Assembly: GCA_036897625.1 (NCBI GenBank)
Contig: JAYMTA010001397.1
Coordinates: 1 to 20,165, forward strand
DNA length: 20,165 bases
Direction of reading: 5' to 3'
Origin: Pelargonium cotyledonis
Taxonomy: Eukaryota > Streptophyta > Magnoliopsida > Geraniales > Geraniaceae
Shown: positions 12,201 to 20,165 of the stretch, one piece after another
How the letters are laid out: every line of letters starts with the position of its first letter
How positions within the stretch are numbered: the first letter of the stretch is position 1
Notes under the pieces: generated by a model
The model's database searches: none
Told to the model about the DNA's origin: nothing
Seen by the model: only the letters and a program-made list of their open reading frames with translations
Position numbers and translations under genes: made by a program

Positions 12201-13050
12201 GACATGAAAGCATTTGGGATTATTATCATAATGCCTTGCATAACTAATATATTAATACAAAAGCAAGTGTTTTATTTAATTTCTGATTAACCCAAGTATT
12301 GATAGTTCCAGACTTTACCTTCCAGCAAGGCTCAATAGCTCTTCATAAGATTCATGAAATTAGAGGTTACACAAATAATGATAACTTCATTAATTAGCTT
12401 ACTTATAGGAAAGATTATTTTCTAAATATTAACAATACTCCCGGAGCTGGAAGTATTTCATGTTGAGTCATGAAAACTAAAATACCTCGTCCATCATCTT
12501 TATCACCAAGGACTTCTGAGTTCTGATTATGTAAAGTTAAGCAGTGATCCACTAATTCAAACAAACAAAAGAAACACAATCCTGCAGGCAAACTCGATGG
12601 AATAGCAGATCATACACAAGCTATGAACTTGCCATCAGCGCCTAAGCCAGCTTAACTTTCTTTCAGCCACAAAAAATAAAAACAAATCTAGATAATACTT
12701 CCTACTTATCAGCATGCACGAGATAGTCATTTTGCAAATTTATAACAATATTTCAGTCCACACAATTATTAACCTAATTATATTCCCCTCCAATTGCACA
12801 CTATGCAGAAATGAACCTACCGAACCACAGCCATTCAAAATTTCATCAAACCTAATGTTCTTTGCTTATCAAACATATGTTTGAAAGTTACCTCACGAGG
12901 ATGAGTGGAGTACGGATGACTGACGTATCTTGAAGCTTCCAGAGCTTCTTCAAGGTCCAGCTGCGATGCAACTTCTCGACCAATTCGATCACTCACCACA
13001 ATGCCGGCATTGGTGACATCGCGCATCAGAACCTCATCTTCACGCGACAT
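3249..13050 (-). CDS. NUP155: Nuclear pore scaffold nucleoporin NUP155 (complete, 13 exons)
   Basis: Exons: 13050-12892, 11857-11688, 11089-10963, 10159-9897, 9619-7960, 7875-7663, 7491-7244, 7141-6730, 6562-6357, 5879-5537, 4618-4400, 4200-3872 and 3366-3249. All junctions are GT-AG and in phase; total 4,467 nt, 1,488 residues, against about 1,464 recalled for Arabidopsis At1g14850. The start (GREVASQLDLEEALEASRY) and the end (YRGFRELEESLISPFS) both match the family. The N-terminal half, roughly residues 60-560, is the Nup133/Nup155-type beta-propeller (HKRCRKVCLTAG, LLFPLWELPVM at its C-terminal side); the rest is the alpha-helical solenoid (TFHQLVCSEEGD, NELLEYGGPDLVPFLQ, QLYNEYAVPFELWE, LRLLRSVLVVLREWAM). 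Nup155 is an inner-ring structural subunit that anchors the pore to the membrane and to other scaffold nucleoporins. Donors of introns 7, 8 and 12 (GTGACG, GTTATT, GTCAAC) are weak but supported by reading frame. Residue 106 is Cys where I recall Arg in Arabidopsis. Exon 5 alone encodes 553 codons. Confidence 0.96.
3623..3789. mobile_element. GGAATG-rich MITE in NUP155 intron 12
   Basis: The sequence from 3623 (TAGTTTGTATTAGAACTTTT) and the reverse complement from 3789 (TAGTGTTTGGATTAATTTTT) align along about 70 bases at roughly 70-75 percent identity by eye. Both continue into GGAATGAGAATCAAGAAT or GGAATGGGAATGAGAAACAA. The whole element is therefore an imperfect palindrome of about 167 bp with almost no spacer. 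GTGTTTGG ends followed by GGAATGGGAATG repeats are typical of small DNA-transposon MITEs common in plant introns (PIF/Harbinger- or hAT-like; family uncertain). No clear target duplication was seen. It lies inside intron 12 (3367-3871) and does not touch the splice sites. Confidence 0.65.
4705..4846 (-). mobile_element. tRNA-derived SINE with perfect 12-bp target-site duplication
   Basis: Identical 12-mers TTCATCACAAGT at 4705-4716 and 4835-4846 flank a 118-bp insert. Read on the minus strand, the insert has an RNA polymerase III A-box-like motif (AGCACTCAGTAGG, 4816-4804), a B-box (GGTTCGAGTCT, 4766-4756) and a poly-A tail of 16 (the T run 4718-4733). That order, the size and the duplication are the hallmarks of a short SINE mobilised by LINE machinery. 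The tRNA-like head is too divergent to be a working tRNA gene. It sits in NUP155 intron 10 in the same orientation as the gene, so its poly-A is in the pre-mRNA. The intact duplication and uninterrupted tail suggest a fairly recent insertion. Confidence 0.85.
5370..5391. repeat. Poly-A tract of 22
   Basis: An uninterrupted run of 22 A on the plus strand lies in NUP155 intron 10. It might be a retroposon tail, but I found no matching target duplication on its two sides and no Pol III boxes upstream, so I list it only as a homopolymer. Confidence 0.8.
5431..5493. repeat. A-rich imperfect repeat with 45-bp spacing
   Basis: The words AAATAAAGTGAAAGATAA recur at about 5431 and 5476, with an AAATA/AAATAAA microsatellite between them. 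This is low-complexity sequence close to the 3' (splice-donor) edge of NUP155 exon 10, which ends at 5537. Replication slippage is enough to explain it. Confidence 0.6.
10345..10520 (-). mobile_element. 3' end of a Copia-like LTR retrotransposon (polypurine tract plus 164-bp LTR)
   Basis: On the minus strand, a polypurine tract GGGGGAG at 10515-10509 (within AGCTTCAGGGGGAGGG) is followed directly by GGTTGAAAATG, one base away from the typical Copia LTR start TGTTGAAA. The segment runs 164 bases and ends in TGTACAACA at 10345, so the TGTTG...CAACA terminal inversion is almost intact. A TATA-like ATATAAAATA lies inside it. Polypurine tract next to a short LTR is the 3' boundary of a plant Copia element. 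No 5' LTR or coding remnant is visible towards 10962, so the insertion is truncated. It lies in NUP155 intron 3, in the same orientation as the gene. The assignment rests on remembered consensus features. Confidence 0.55.
10535..10566. repeat. Perfect 16-bp tandem duplication
   Basis: ACGTACCATGCTTGCT occurs twice back to back (10535-10550 and 10551-10566). It adjoins the internal side of the Copia-like polypurine tract and could belong to the same decayed element. No function is evident. Confidence 0.9.
10663..10685. repeat. (TTTG)n microsatellite
   Basis: A short TTTG tetranucleotide run in NUP155 intron 3. It is ordinary simple-sequence DNA. Confidence 0.8.
11318..11343. repeat. Poly-T / (TTTC)n tract
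   Basis: A T homopolymer followed by CTTT repeats inside NUP155 intron 2 (11090-11687). On the minus strand this is a poly-purine GAAA tract. I saw no other feature in this intron. Confidence 0.8.
11858..12891 (-). other. NUP155 intron 1 (1.0 kb)
   Basis: The first intron separates exon 1 (ending in HPRE) from exon 2 (starting WPPFVEV). It has a GTAACT donor and a GCAG acceptor. The interior is AT-rich without coding potential. A phrase near 12435 (AATACTCCCGGAGCTGG) faintly resembles the antisense Copia polypurine-tract boundary, but nothing around it supports an LTR. Confidence 0.85.
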
Positions 13051-13340
13051 CCTGCTCGGAACCCTAGGATTGAAGCGGAGGCTGTCCTGGAGCGTGAATT
13101 GCGAGTCCTAATCGGGTTTCTTGCACCGCACCTTCCTCAGGAAACGAAGCAAAGAAAAATTGGGGCTGGTTTTCCCGCACTTTCTTGGAAACCAAACGGT
13201 AGGGAGCGAAGTTCGAATGGGGAAGGAGAGGGGGAAAGCGTTTTCGCGAGTAAGTGAGAGTGAGCGTGAGGCGGAGATCCGAAAGGAATAGGGTTTGGGG
13301 ATGGGTTTAACGGGTGGGGGGTAACTGTTTATAAATCGAC
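13051..13340 (-). promoter_or_regulatory. NUP155 5' leader and core promoter
   Basis: Upstream of the NUP155 start the minus strand is pyrimidine-rich and GC-richer than the introns, as plant leaders often are. A TATA-like TTTATAAA lies at 13328-13335, which would place transcription start near 13300 and give a leader of about 250 bases. Just downstream of it, AAACCCTA (minus strand, 13296-13289) is a perfect telo-box, a motif known from promoters and leaders of housekeeping and translation-related plant genes. Further upstream, TGACGTCG (minus strand, 13470-13463) resembles a bZIP site. These are motif matches only. A leader intron cannot be excluded. Confidence 0.45.
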
Positions 13341-13593
13341 TGCAACAGCCGCTAGTAAACTGTTTTTTCAGTTAATAAACTCATTTTTTATGAAGAAAAA
13401 TAATTCAATCATAACGTATAATGAGTTTTTTATTTTTTCTTAGTCCAATTCAGGTCTTACTGCGACGTCATATGGTCTTTTTTTACTGTAGTCAAGATTT
13501 TACATTTAGTTAAATTTTACTTCAAGTCTTGATCAAAATCACTTATGCTCCAATCATTACTAAGGTCTAACTTATGCTAATGGTCACTTTTAA

Positions 13594-14290
13594 CTGGTAT
13601 CGGCGCCTCTGGCTGGTATTTGCGCAGGAAGCACACGTCAAATTGAGTCTCGAATGTGTGTCCGGGAAACAATCTCCGGCGTGAGAATGAGTTTTCCACG
13701 TAAACATATTTAATTTATGAAAATATGAATCGAATCTCCAAAGTTCATTCAAATGATTAAAAATGTTTGAAAATTGATATGAACATCTGAAGAACACTTG
13801 AGAGAGTTTTGAGTTCTAGTGAACAAGTGTTCAAATAATAAAATGACTGATCTCTTTTATGTGGGCCGAGGGCCCTATTTATAGGTCTCAAGCTTACATA
13901 TCTTGGGTGACATCTAGTTGGTTAGCATGGGAGGTATGGACAGGTGTGAGGAAGGTGGTCTCCATTTGATGAGGGTCACCTCCGTGGGTGGAAGATGGTT
14001 GCTTAGAGGGTGTTTACGCCTGTGAGAGGAGACACATATCCGCTCGAAGAAGACATCCATAGAAGGACGGATGCTTCTTTGGAGTGTCCCCTCGGATAGA
14101 CACCAAGCTCAGGAGGAGGGTCGCGTTGAGGGTGTCCATTTCCACAGGGTGGGGAGTCCACAGACGGATGGTGTCCGCAAACGGATGGCGTTTCATGTAG
14201 ATGGATCTTGGCGGTGGGAGGCATCCGTGGACGGATGAGCTTCCGGGGCTGAAGAGTGAGGATGTGGATGCACATCTGCGGATGTAATTT
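13594..14290 (-). mobile_element. Probable LTR-retrotransposon fragment (TATA box, leader, candidate primer-binding site)
   Basis: Read on the minus strand, this block starts with a compositionally distinct region (14290-13900) that is rich in CATCCG/CGGATG words. A clean TATA box follows, TATAAATA at 13883-13876 followed by GGGCCC, and then about 270 bases of leader-like sequence. It ends in AGGCGCCGATACCAG (13608-13594), which resembles the TGGCGCCG-type primer-binding site of Gypsy/Tat elements at 11 of 15 positions by eye; three of the four differences are G to A, as expected from decay by cytosine methylation (on the other strand). The order of enhancer-like region, TATA, leader and primer site is that of a 5' LTR. 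I could not define TG/CA ends or target duplications, and no gag or pol remnant follows. Confidence 0.4.
14222..14237. repeat. Perfect inverted repeat in a cluster of CGGATG words
   Basis: CATCCGTGGACGGATG is a 7-bp perfect inverted repeat with a GG centre. Between about 14068 and 14285 the word ACGGATG or GCGGATG occurs roughly five times on the plus strand, with matching CATCC words. In the context of the LTR-like block these could be repeated protein-binding sites of its U3 region; this is inference. Confidence 0.6.
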
Positions 14291-14354
14291 TTAAAATCAT
14301 ATAAATATATATCAGCTAATTAGGCAAATCCTGTAGTGTTTGGTTCTTATCTAA

Positions 14355-14595
14355 CGAAACAAAAATCTCTCCTCCGCTACGATGCTTGTTACAAATAATT
14401 AGATCGAGTGATTAACAATCTGATCTGCTACTGCGTCAAAAGTCTCTTACCGAAATTTTTTTAAAGTAATAATCAGCGAAAATTTCTTTCTGTAGACAAT
14501 GGTTACCAAAGCAAAAGTCTCCCTCTTTAAGTAAATCACGGTTTACTAAGACAAAAGTCTGCATTTCTTGAATATCAAGCCAAAAGCCTCTAAGA
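14355..14595 (-). repeat. Degenerate repeat cluster around the motif GAGACTTTTG
   Basis: On the minus strand a motif of the form GACTTTTGYYTTRGTAA recurs about five times with variable spacing: near 14590 (AGGCTTTTGGCTTG), 14560 (AGACTTTTGTCTTAGTAA), 14520 (AGACTTTTGCTTTGGTAA), 14445 (AGACTTTTGACGCAGTAG) and 14370 (AGATTTTTGTTTCGTTAG). The spacing of about 25-80 bases is irregular, so this is not a simple satellite. No convincing coding potential goes with it. It lies directly beside the LTR-like block and may be part of the same transposon or a separate decayed repeat. Confidence 0.45.
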
Positions 14596-14965
14596 ATATT
14601 AGAACAACTCCATATAATATGATCCACCAATTTATGGTGGTAGGCTCGAATTATTTTATGGGAATGTCTATAACACTTTATCTTTTCGTGTTAGAAAAAA
14701 ACACCTTCTTTTTCGAAATTGTATGTCTGACGCATTATTTGCATGTTCTAAATAAATGTTGTAATTGATGAACTATTCCAGCTACCTAGTTTATAATAGT
14801 TTTTACAAGTAGTGGTTAGTTGTGGTAGTTAAATGGTTTGACGCCCCACATTAGTTGAGATTTGATTTTAGAGTCAACTCTCTATTAGGGTTTTTGTTTT
14901 GTTTTAGCTGTTTGAGTTACACTTTTTTTATGCGATTTAATATAGACAAATTCATGATTTCCATG

Positions 14966-15385
14966 TCAAGACGAGATGATACGTCAACTTGTCACGTCAG
15001 TTTAATGCTTCATATCAACTTGCCACGCTTCCAGAGAGTGAACATAGCATTTTCGAACTACGAGTATACGAAGGAGAAAGAGAGGGAGGGAGAGGCGAAA
15101 TACACAACAAATTTGGTTTTGGAAATTTTCAAACCCGTCATTTGGACGAATTCAAAATAAAACAGCTTTAAATGCAACAATCTTACCCAATGAATCGGCA
15201 TAGGGCTGAGACGACAGAAAGATGTCCTAGCTGTGAGAGTGTGAACTGTGAGCAGAGAGGAGAGGCTGGTTGTGATAGATTTTCTGTTTTTGTTTTTGAG
15301 AAAATGATGATTAAGTGACGTGGCGAGCAAGTGTGACTAGGCATGATAACGTGACAGTCTTTGTTGACGTGTAAGTCATGAACAT
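14966..15385. mobile_element. Foldback-like element with degenerate inverted arms
   Basis: The left arm (about 14980-15030) reads ACGTCAACTTGTCACGTCAG and then CAACTTGCCACG. The right arm (about 15312-15375), reverse-complemented, reads ACGTCAACAAAGACTGTCACG and then CACACTTGCTCGCCACGTCA. Both arms show the same words in the same order, with small indels, around an interior of about 280 bases that contains a GA-rich stretch. This suggests an old non-autonomous DNA transposon. Exact ends, target duplication and family are not determined. The arms contain TGACGTGG and GTTGACG words that would also score as bZIP or W-box sites. Confidence 0.4.
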
Positions 15386-15398
15386 GTAATAGGCGATA

Positions 15399-15533
15399 GC
15401 ATAAATGAAACTAAAAATGTCAGGCCAACGATAAAAACATTCAAAAACCAGAAACGAGTGGTCAATGCATAAATGAAACTAAAAATGTCAGGCCAATGCT
15501 AAAAACATTCAAAAACTCGAAACGAGTGTCAAC
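15399..15533. repeat. Two-copy 68-bp tandem duplication
   Basis: Copy 1 (15399-15466) and copy 2 (15467-15533) both begin GCATAAATGAAACTAAAAAT and stay aligned through GTCAGGCCAA, AAAAACATTCAAAAAC and GAAACGAGTG. They differ by a few substitutions (about positions 31, 33, 51 and 52 of the unit) and one deletion near the end. The unit is non-coding. It lies right after the foldback-like element. Confidence 0.9.
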
Positions 15534-16178
15534 TCCAAAATTGGAACATATTCAAAGTCTCTTCATACAATTTAACCTATACGAATAGCTTATCAAAGCA
15601 TGCAAACCTGGCCTTACACTACTGATACCGTACTGTGCTTCTGCCAAAAAGAACGGAGGAAATTTCATGTTCATACCAAAAAGATATAAGATAATTTCCA
15701 TCAAAAAAATACACAAGGAACTGTATATTCATAATTAAAAGAACAGGAAACAAAATTATAAACATATTGTGTATACGTATTGCCGACTTGACAATGAAGA
15801 CATGTGGCGTTAATGCATTATGCCGAATAACAAGAATGAAAAATCAAGGGCAAAACATGTATACCTTGAGAGCGTAATGTAACATAGACATATAAACATG
15901 CAAAGCTTCCTAGGTTAGCTACAACATGAATTGAGAATCCGGCAAATCAATCGATAGATTTTTGCTAACACTCGTACAAAGACAAGAACTCAAGCAACTT
16001 CAAAATGCTGGGAAAAAGAAGTGTCCAATGAAGCTCAATTGACTATACGATGTTAATTTATATTCATATCTATTTGGAGAATAATGGTTCTTCCTACCTT
16101 GATTTCTTTTGTACATAGTAGACAAAGTATGGGCAGAATGGAAGAACCGAGCCACTTGGGAGTTCCTATTTTCCATTC
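15534..16178 (-). other. 3' flank of the RING E3 ligase gene
   Basis: AT-rich non-coding DNA following the stop codon of the RING gene (minus strand). It should include the 3' untranslated region. I could not place the polyadenylation site, and I see no repeat or further gene here. Confidence 0.5.
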
Positions 16179-19100
16179 TTATACCTGTTCGTTGCCCTTG
16201 AGAATGTTGTACTTGCAGAGGGGACACGTTGCATTCATCTTCAACCATTTCACGATGCATGTAGAGTGAAAGTGATGGTTGCAAGGAAGAGTATGGAGTT
16301 CTGTGCCATCTTCATATGGGCTCAGGCATATACAGCATTCCTGACGGGAGAAATAAATTTAATAGTCGAAACCAATTCTTCAGTCATTATATTATTTTAC
16401 AAAACAATCACATGAAAGATCCTCACCACTAATAGAGTAATTTTTAATTAATTTGTTGTATAACCGGCTAATACACGTCCATGGCCTCACTGATGCCTTT
16501 AGTGGCACGAAAATGAAGACGAGCAACATCCAGACCATACATGAACAGTGAAAACCTTTTTTCAGGCTTCTCAGCATTAAGTAACAGTAGGGGATCAAAT
16601 GGAAAATCAGCTTGAGATTGACTAGATAAATCCCGACAAATCGGCAATTCATTTTGATTTCTATGATTTCAAGATTTCTATTTAAAATCCAGATCCCAAA
16701 AGATCAGATTAAATGGTTAGTGCTTCACATGCATGAACCATGATTGTTAAAACAAGCAACTTACTGAGAGATATACTTTTTCGAGAAAACTTATAAGCTT
16801 AGCTTAATCTATGGCAAATCTCAGTTCCGTTCACTGTTAGTAGAGCTATCTATCCCCAAAACTGTATTGTGCTTGTACACTCATATCTGAGGGACAAGAA
16901 ATGAACTCCTATAATCCCTCTTTCATGTTACCTGCTTCTAGTTGTCGAACCCACATACTGCTTCAATAATTTGTGTACTTTATTACAAGCAAACAGTATA
17001 GTTTTATCCATATTCCTGGACATTTTGCTTTCATACAATAAGATACAAAGGGAATAAATGCATTGACAAATGATATTAAAATTAGTCGAGTTCTTCATTT
17101 CATTCTGTAGGGGGGCATGCCATAAAATGTATTTTTTTTTTCGTGATGGGTAAAAAATAATGTGAAAATAGAAAGTATTTTAGTTATAACAGTACTTACT
17201 GCATCTTCAGGAAGAAGTATACGTTCATTTGCCAAGTAACTGCTGCTTGTTTCTTCTGGAATCATTTTCCCGGCTCCAACAATGGCCTTTCCATCGTTTT
17301 CCAATATTTGGAATTTGTATTTGGATAAGACGCTGAGATCTGCTTCTGATGCACCTTCCTATTGAGTCACTCAAGCAATGATCAAAACAATAAAGCAGTA
17401 AGAACTAAGAATTACAAAAAGGTTAACGATTTGATGAAGAATCTTGCATGATAGAATCACTCATAATTAATAATGTTCAACAACCATTTAGGGCAAGCGG
17501 TTTAAGGCGCATGGTCCCGCAAGATCTCATATTTGAGACTCCTTTCAGGTGTTGTTAGTATTGCCTATCAAAAAATAATAATGAATTCTTATTACCTGCC
17601 CAGCTACGGCATAAAGAATTGCAATAATGCATGGCAAGCAGCAGCAGAGAGCAATCCCAATCAAGCAGGCCAAAACAACACAAAAGATGGCAAAGAACAC
17701 ATCAAATGCCAGAAATACGACAGCCAACCTGAAAAAAATTAAAAATAAATAAATAAAAAATAAACAGAATTAGGAATCCTAGCTCAAACTCATTATCTAA
17801 TCTATCAGTAGGGATTAAGGACTCAAGTGGTTGATAAACTTTACGAATTTGTTTTCGGTACTGCACTCAGTATTGCATCAAACATTCAATCAAAATAAGG
17901 TTACAGTTTCCTAATTTCCCCACTCTTTCCTCCCAATCATTGTGTATGGAGTAGTTTCTTTTCCATGGAAGTGTTGATACATGTGATATTCATACCCCCA
18001 TAGTATTGAATTATATGCCAAACACGCAAAACAAGGACTTTGTTCAAATAATCAGACTGGTTTGAGGCATACCAGTACAGACGTGGAGCATTTTGTAGAA
18101 GGGTATCACCGCCAGAAACTACCCAGTAAAAGCCAACAATCCACCAGAGAAATGATGCCATTGTATTCACAGATTCACATCTTTTAGCGAAACTAAGACA
18201 TCCATCACCAAATTGTTAGAAATGAACAATTAATAAACTTTCATACATTAAGCAAGGCACCATATAATTTATTACAGATGGTATAGTAAGCAACTGAAGA
18301 AAGTGAAGGTACAAGATAACATAGCGACAAACTTTTCAGATTGGTCAATTATGATATAGATTCACATTGTTCTAACTTCAGGATCCATAAGTATGAACTC
18401 TAATAATTATATACAACAGTAGGATGAATGTTTTGTTTGCATCAGATTGAACGAGCCATGGGTCCAAGAACTGAGAATTTACTAGTACTATCTCTAGAAT
18501 GAGAAATAACTTTTCAGGGTAAACCCTTCCAACAATAACCAATTTCCCTGAAACTCCATTTTCTCCTATGTTAACTGGAACCAAACTCTGTACAACATAT
18601 TAACTGGTAGATCATGCTATAATGGAAATTATGTGAGATTCAGCTTGATATTATAGAGTTTTCAAATTCATTGGTGAACTATTCTATTAGTTGGGATACA
18701 TAAGCATACTAGAAACATGATTTACAGAAAGATGCCTAGAAATGTATAATAAACATCCTTACTGACACGACGTTATACCAAGCATATTTCTCATGCCTAT
18801 TTATCTGTCTTTATTTATTATTCTGTTACATGGCTATTTTGGCTCGTATTCATTATGATTTCACATGATCTAAATCCAACCCACTTTACATGCCAAACAT
18901 ACTAATTCTCCAGAATTTGCTGCTTTGTTTTACTTCTTCAACCTTTCTTCTTATTCTTTCCACAATGGTTATATGCTTTGTTTGGAGTGGCCAAATTTGA
19001 AAGCTCTGAAGTCTAACTTCCACCACAACAAACACCATTTTATGGTCAGCATAATTTACTTACAGACATAAAACATTTTCAATTCAACACTAGTTTGCTA

Positions 19101-20165
19101 AATGAGCAATGGCATACATATACAAGTGCCCAGCCATCCATGAAGAAGAATCTTCACATCCAAAACAAAGGCAGCATACAAATTGGGCAAAATCTTGGCT
19201 AAGAATAGTTCGCTATTCCCTTCAATGAACACATGATAATGTTTGCATTTGCTCTTTTGTTGCAGCTGCCAGATACTTAACAAGGCATGTCTAGTAGTTC
19301 CTCACATGCACTAGAAGAACCACCACAGTCTGCACTATGCAACCTAACTTTTCAACCGCTGATTCCAAGGGCCAGAGAACTCCAAATTCCTTATAAAGCG
19401 AGAACTCCCACACAAGTGGATTAAGGCATCTAACTAAACAAACCCTCACTCCATCAGTTCAAAAAATTCATGCAAAACTGAAAATCAAATTGAAAACAAA
19501 CCTATTTTCAGTTCAGGTAAACTTAAATGAAATGTCAAATTTAGCAAAGTTCAGCTCATATGATTCCATTACATGAAACATTTTCACACGGGATTGAATA
19601 CATAGAAATCAGTTTCAAACCCAACCTTTGCAATTCTGGTAAAAGTTAGACTTAGAATATCATCTCAAATTACTCAATTGTTTCAGCAAGTTCAAGCAAA
19701 ACTGAAGACGTGATAATCAAATTCAACACAAACCACTATGCAATTCTGCTAAATAAACATGACAATTAAGAACAGATGAGCTCAAACTCAGCTTACCTCG
19801 ACCGGCTGGAACTCCCAAAGCCCCTTTCGCTGCCATCCTCATCCTCACTCTCGTTCACATCCTGCACCTGCTGCTCCCTCTCCTCCTCCCACGAGCGCCT
19901 CGCGTTTCTCCTCCTATATTCCATCCAGACGAGAACCACAGGCACCAGGCACTGAACGCCGTAGCCGCAGATCCAGAGGCGGATCGGCGTGTTCGGCCGC
20001 TCGCCGGCAGTGCAAATCAGCATGACAATCGACACCACAACAAACGCAGCGTTCCAGGTCATGTCGAGCGCGACGACCGGCTTGGAGTATCCCCAGTCGG
20101 CGCGGCGCTCCTCGAGCTCCCGAGCGGCGGTCTCCCGGACGAGCATGGAGGGGCCGCGACGGCCT
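16179..20165 (-). CDS. Multi-pass membrane RING-H2 E3 ubiquitin ligase, At4g11680-like (5' end cut off)
   Basis: Exons: 20165-19797 (partial), 18192-18073, 17728-17596, 17358-17200 and 16340-16179, with consistent phases (Ser split AG|T, Trp split TG|G). 313 complete codons are present; Arabidopsis At4g11680 is about 390 residues as I recall. The frame stays open to the window edge ([14 protein letters not shown]) and the family has a longer Ser/Arg-rich start, so the Met at 20146 is probably internal. In order: a conserved [19 protein letters not shown] segment; hydrophobic segments [43 protein letters not shown] and a Cys-rich pair ([30 protein letters not shown]); an acidic/Ser linker; then a C-terminal RING-H2: [25 protein letters not shown], with all eight C3H2C3 zinc ligands. 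It should recruit a ubiquitin E2 at a membrane; its substrate is unknown. Confidence 0.93.
16341..17199 (-). other. RING gene intron 4 (859 bp)
   Basis: This intron separates the linker exon (ending PEDA) from the RING-H2 exon. It is AT-rich with a T11-type homopolymer near 17131-17141. On the minus strand this tract follows TTACCCATCACG and looks somewhat like a retroposon tail, but I found no Pol III boxes or target duplication. There is no coding content beyond random short frames. Confidence 0.8.
17468..17583 (+). mobile_element. Probable decayed tRNA-derived SINE in RING gene intron 3
   Basis: An 8-bp word TAATAATG flanks the insert at 17468-17475 and 17576-17583. Between them, on the plus strand, are an A-box-like GCGGTTTAAGGCGC (about 17497-17510), a B-box-like ATTTGAGACTCC (17531-17542) and a 3' end TTGCCTATCAAAAAA. 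The arrangement matches a SINE of about 100 bp whose B-box has lost its CG bases. The duplication is AT-rich and could be chance, so confidence is moderate. Its right edge lies 10 bases from the intron 3 splice donor (GT at 17595-17594 on the minus strand), and it is antisense to the host gene. Confidence 0.5.
18193..19796 (-). other. RING gene intron 1 (1.6 kb)
   Basis: The largest intron of this gene lies between the N-terminal membrane exon and the exon starting at [11 protein letters not shown]. It has a GTAAGC donor and a TTAG acceptor. The interior is AT-rich. Loosely similar phrases (GCAATTCTGGTAAA near 19627 and GCAATTCTGCTAAA near 19740; GCAAAACTGAA near 19473 and 19696) hint at an old, eroded duplication, but I see no transposon ends or coding remnants. 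Confidence 0.85.

Noticed and set aside
13567-13797. 76-codon minus-strand frame
   Set aside because: It lies within the LTR-like leader, is not similar to gag or pol, and has low-quality composition for a protein.
14436-14630. 64-codon minus-strand frame over the GAGACTTTTG repeats
   Set aside because: The repeats have irregular spacing that does not keep the frame, and the peptide matches no family that I know.
16392-16652. 86-codon minus-strand frame in RING gene intron 4
   Set aside because: It lies between two exons joined by the conserved linker-to-RING junction; it is hydrophobic by composition only.
19469-19760. Loosely repeated GCAATTCTG and GCAAAACTGAA phrases in RING gene intron 1
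   Set aside because: Matches are short and unordered in AT-rich sequence; too weak to call a duplication.
1-20165. A new multi-gene system or metabolic cluster
   Set aside because: The three genes have unrelated, well-known housekeeping roles, and the intergenic sequence is explained by promoters and transposon debris. I see no evidence for a novel system.

Overview
This window looks like nuclear DNA from a flowering plant, most likely a eudicot, possibly woody; I cannot name the species. The support is AT-rich spliceosomal introns with GT-AG ends, proteins that follow Arabidopsis family members (recalled from memory) nearly residue for residue, and plant-type transposon debris (a tRNA-derived SINE, a Copia-type LTR, MITE-like inverted repeats). 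There are no bacterial-style operons, no CRISPR array and no functional RNA gene that I can support.

Three protein-coding genes lie head-to-tail on the minus strand. (1) 61-1955 is the 5' part of a VAC14 gene (five exons, 160 residues; the rest lies beyond the left edge). (2) 3249-13050 is a complete NUP155 nucleoporin gene. I resolved 13 exons whose phases all agree, giving a 4,467-nt CDS and a 1,488-residue protein. (3) 16179-20165 is a multi-pass membrane RING-H2 E3 ubiquitin ligase of the At4g11680 type. Its last five exons (313 complete codons) are present and its 5' end is cut off by the right edge.

Between VAC14 and NUP155 (1956-3248) are the VAC14 5' leader, with a possible 13-codon uORF, and a MITE-like inverted repeat. 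Between NUP155 and the RING gene (13051-16178) are the NUP155 leader and core promoter, then a roughly 2-kb patch of repeat debris: an LTR-like piece with a TATA box and a candidate primer-binding site, a degenerate repeat cluster, a foldback-like inverted repeat and a 68-bp tandem duplication. NUP155 introns also carry a SINE with a perfect 12-bp target duplication, the 3' end of a Copia-like element and a GGAATG-rich MITE. A RING-gene intron holds a probable decayed SINE only about ten bases from a splice donor.

The three genes do not form a pathway. VAC14 acts in PI(3,5)P2 synthesis at endosomes and vacuoles, NUP155 in the nuclear pore scaffold, and the RING protein in membrane-associated ubiquitination. 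Their adjacency looks like ordinary plant gene order. I found no convincing new biological system; what is worth a second look is the transposon insertions, the uORF and a few promoter details.
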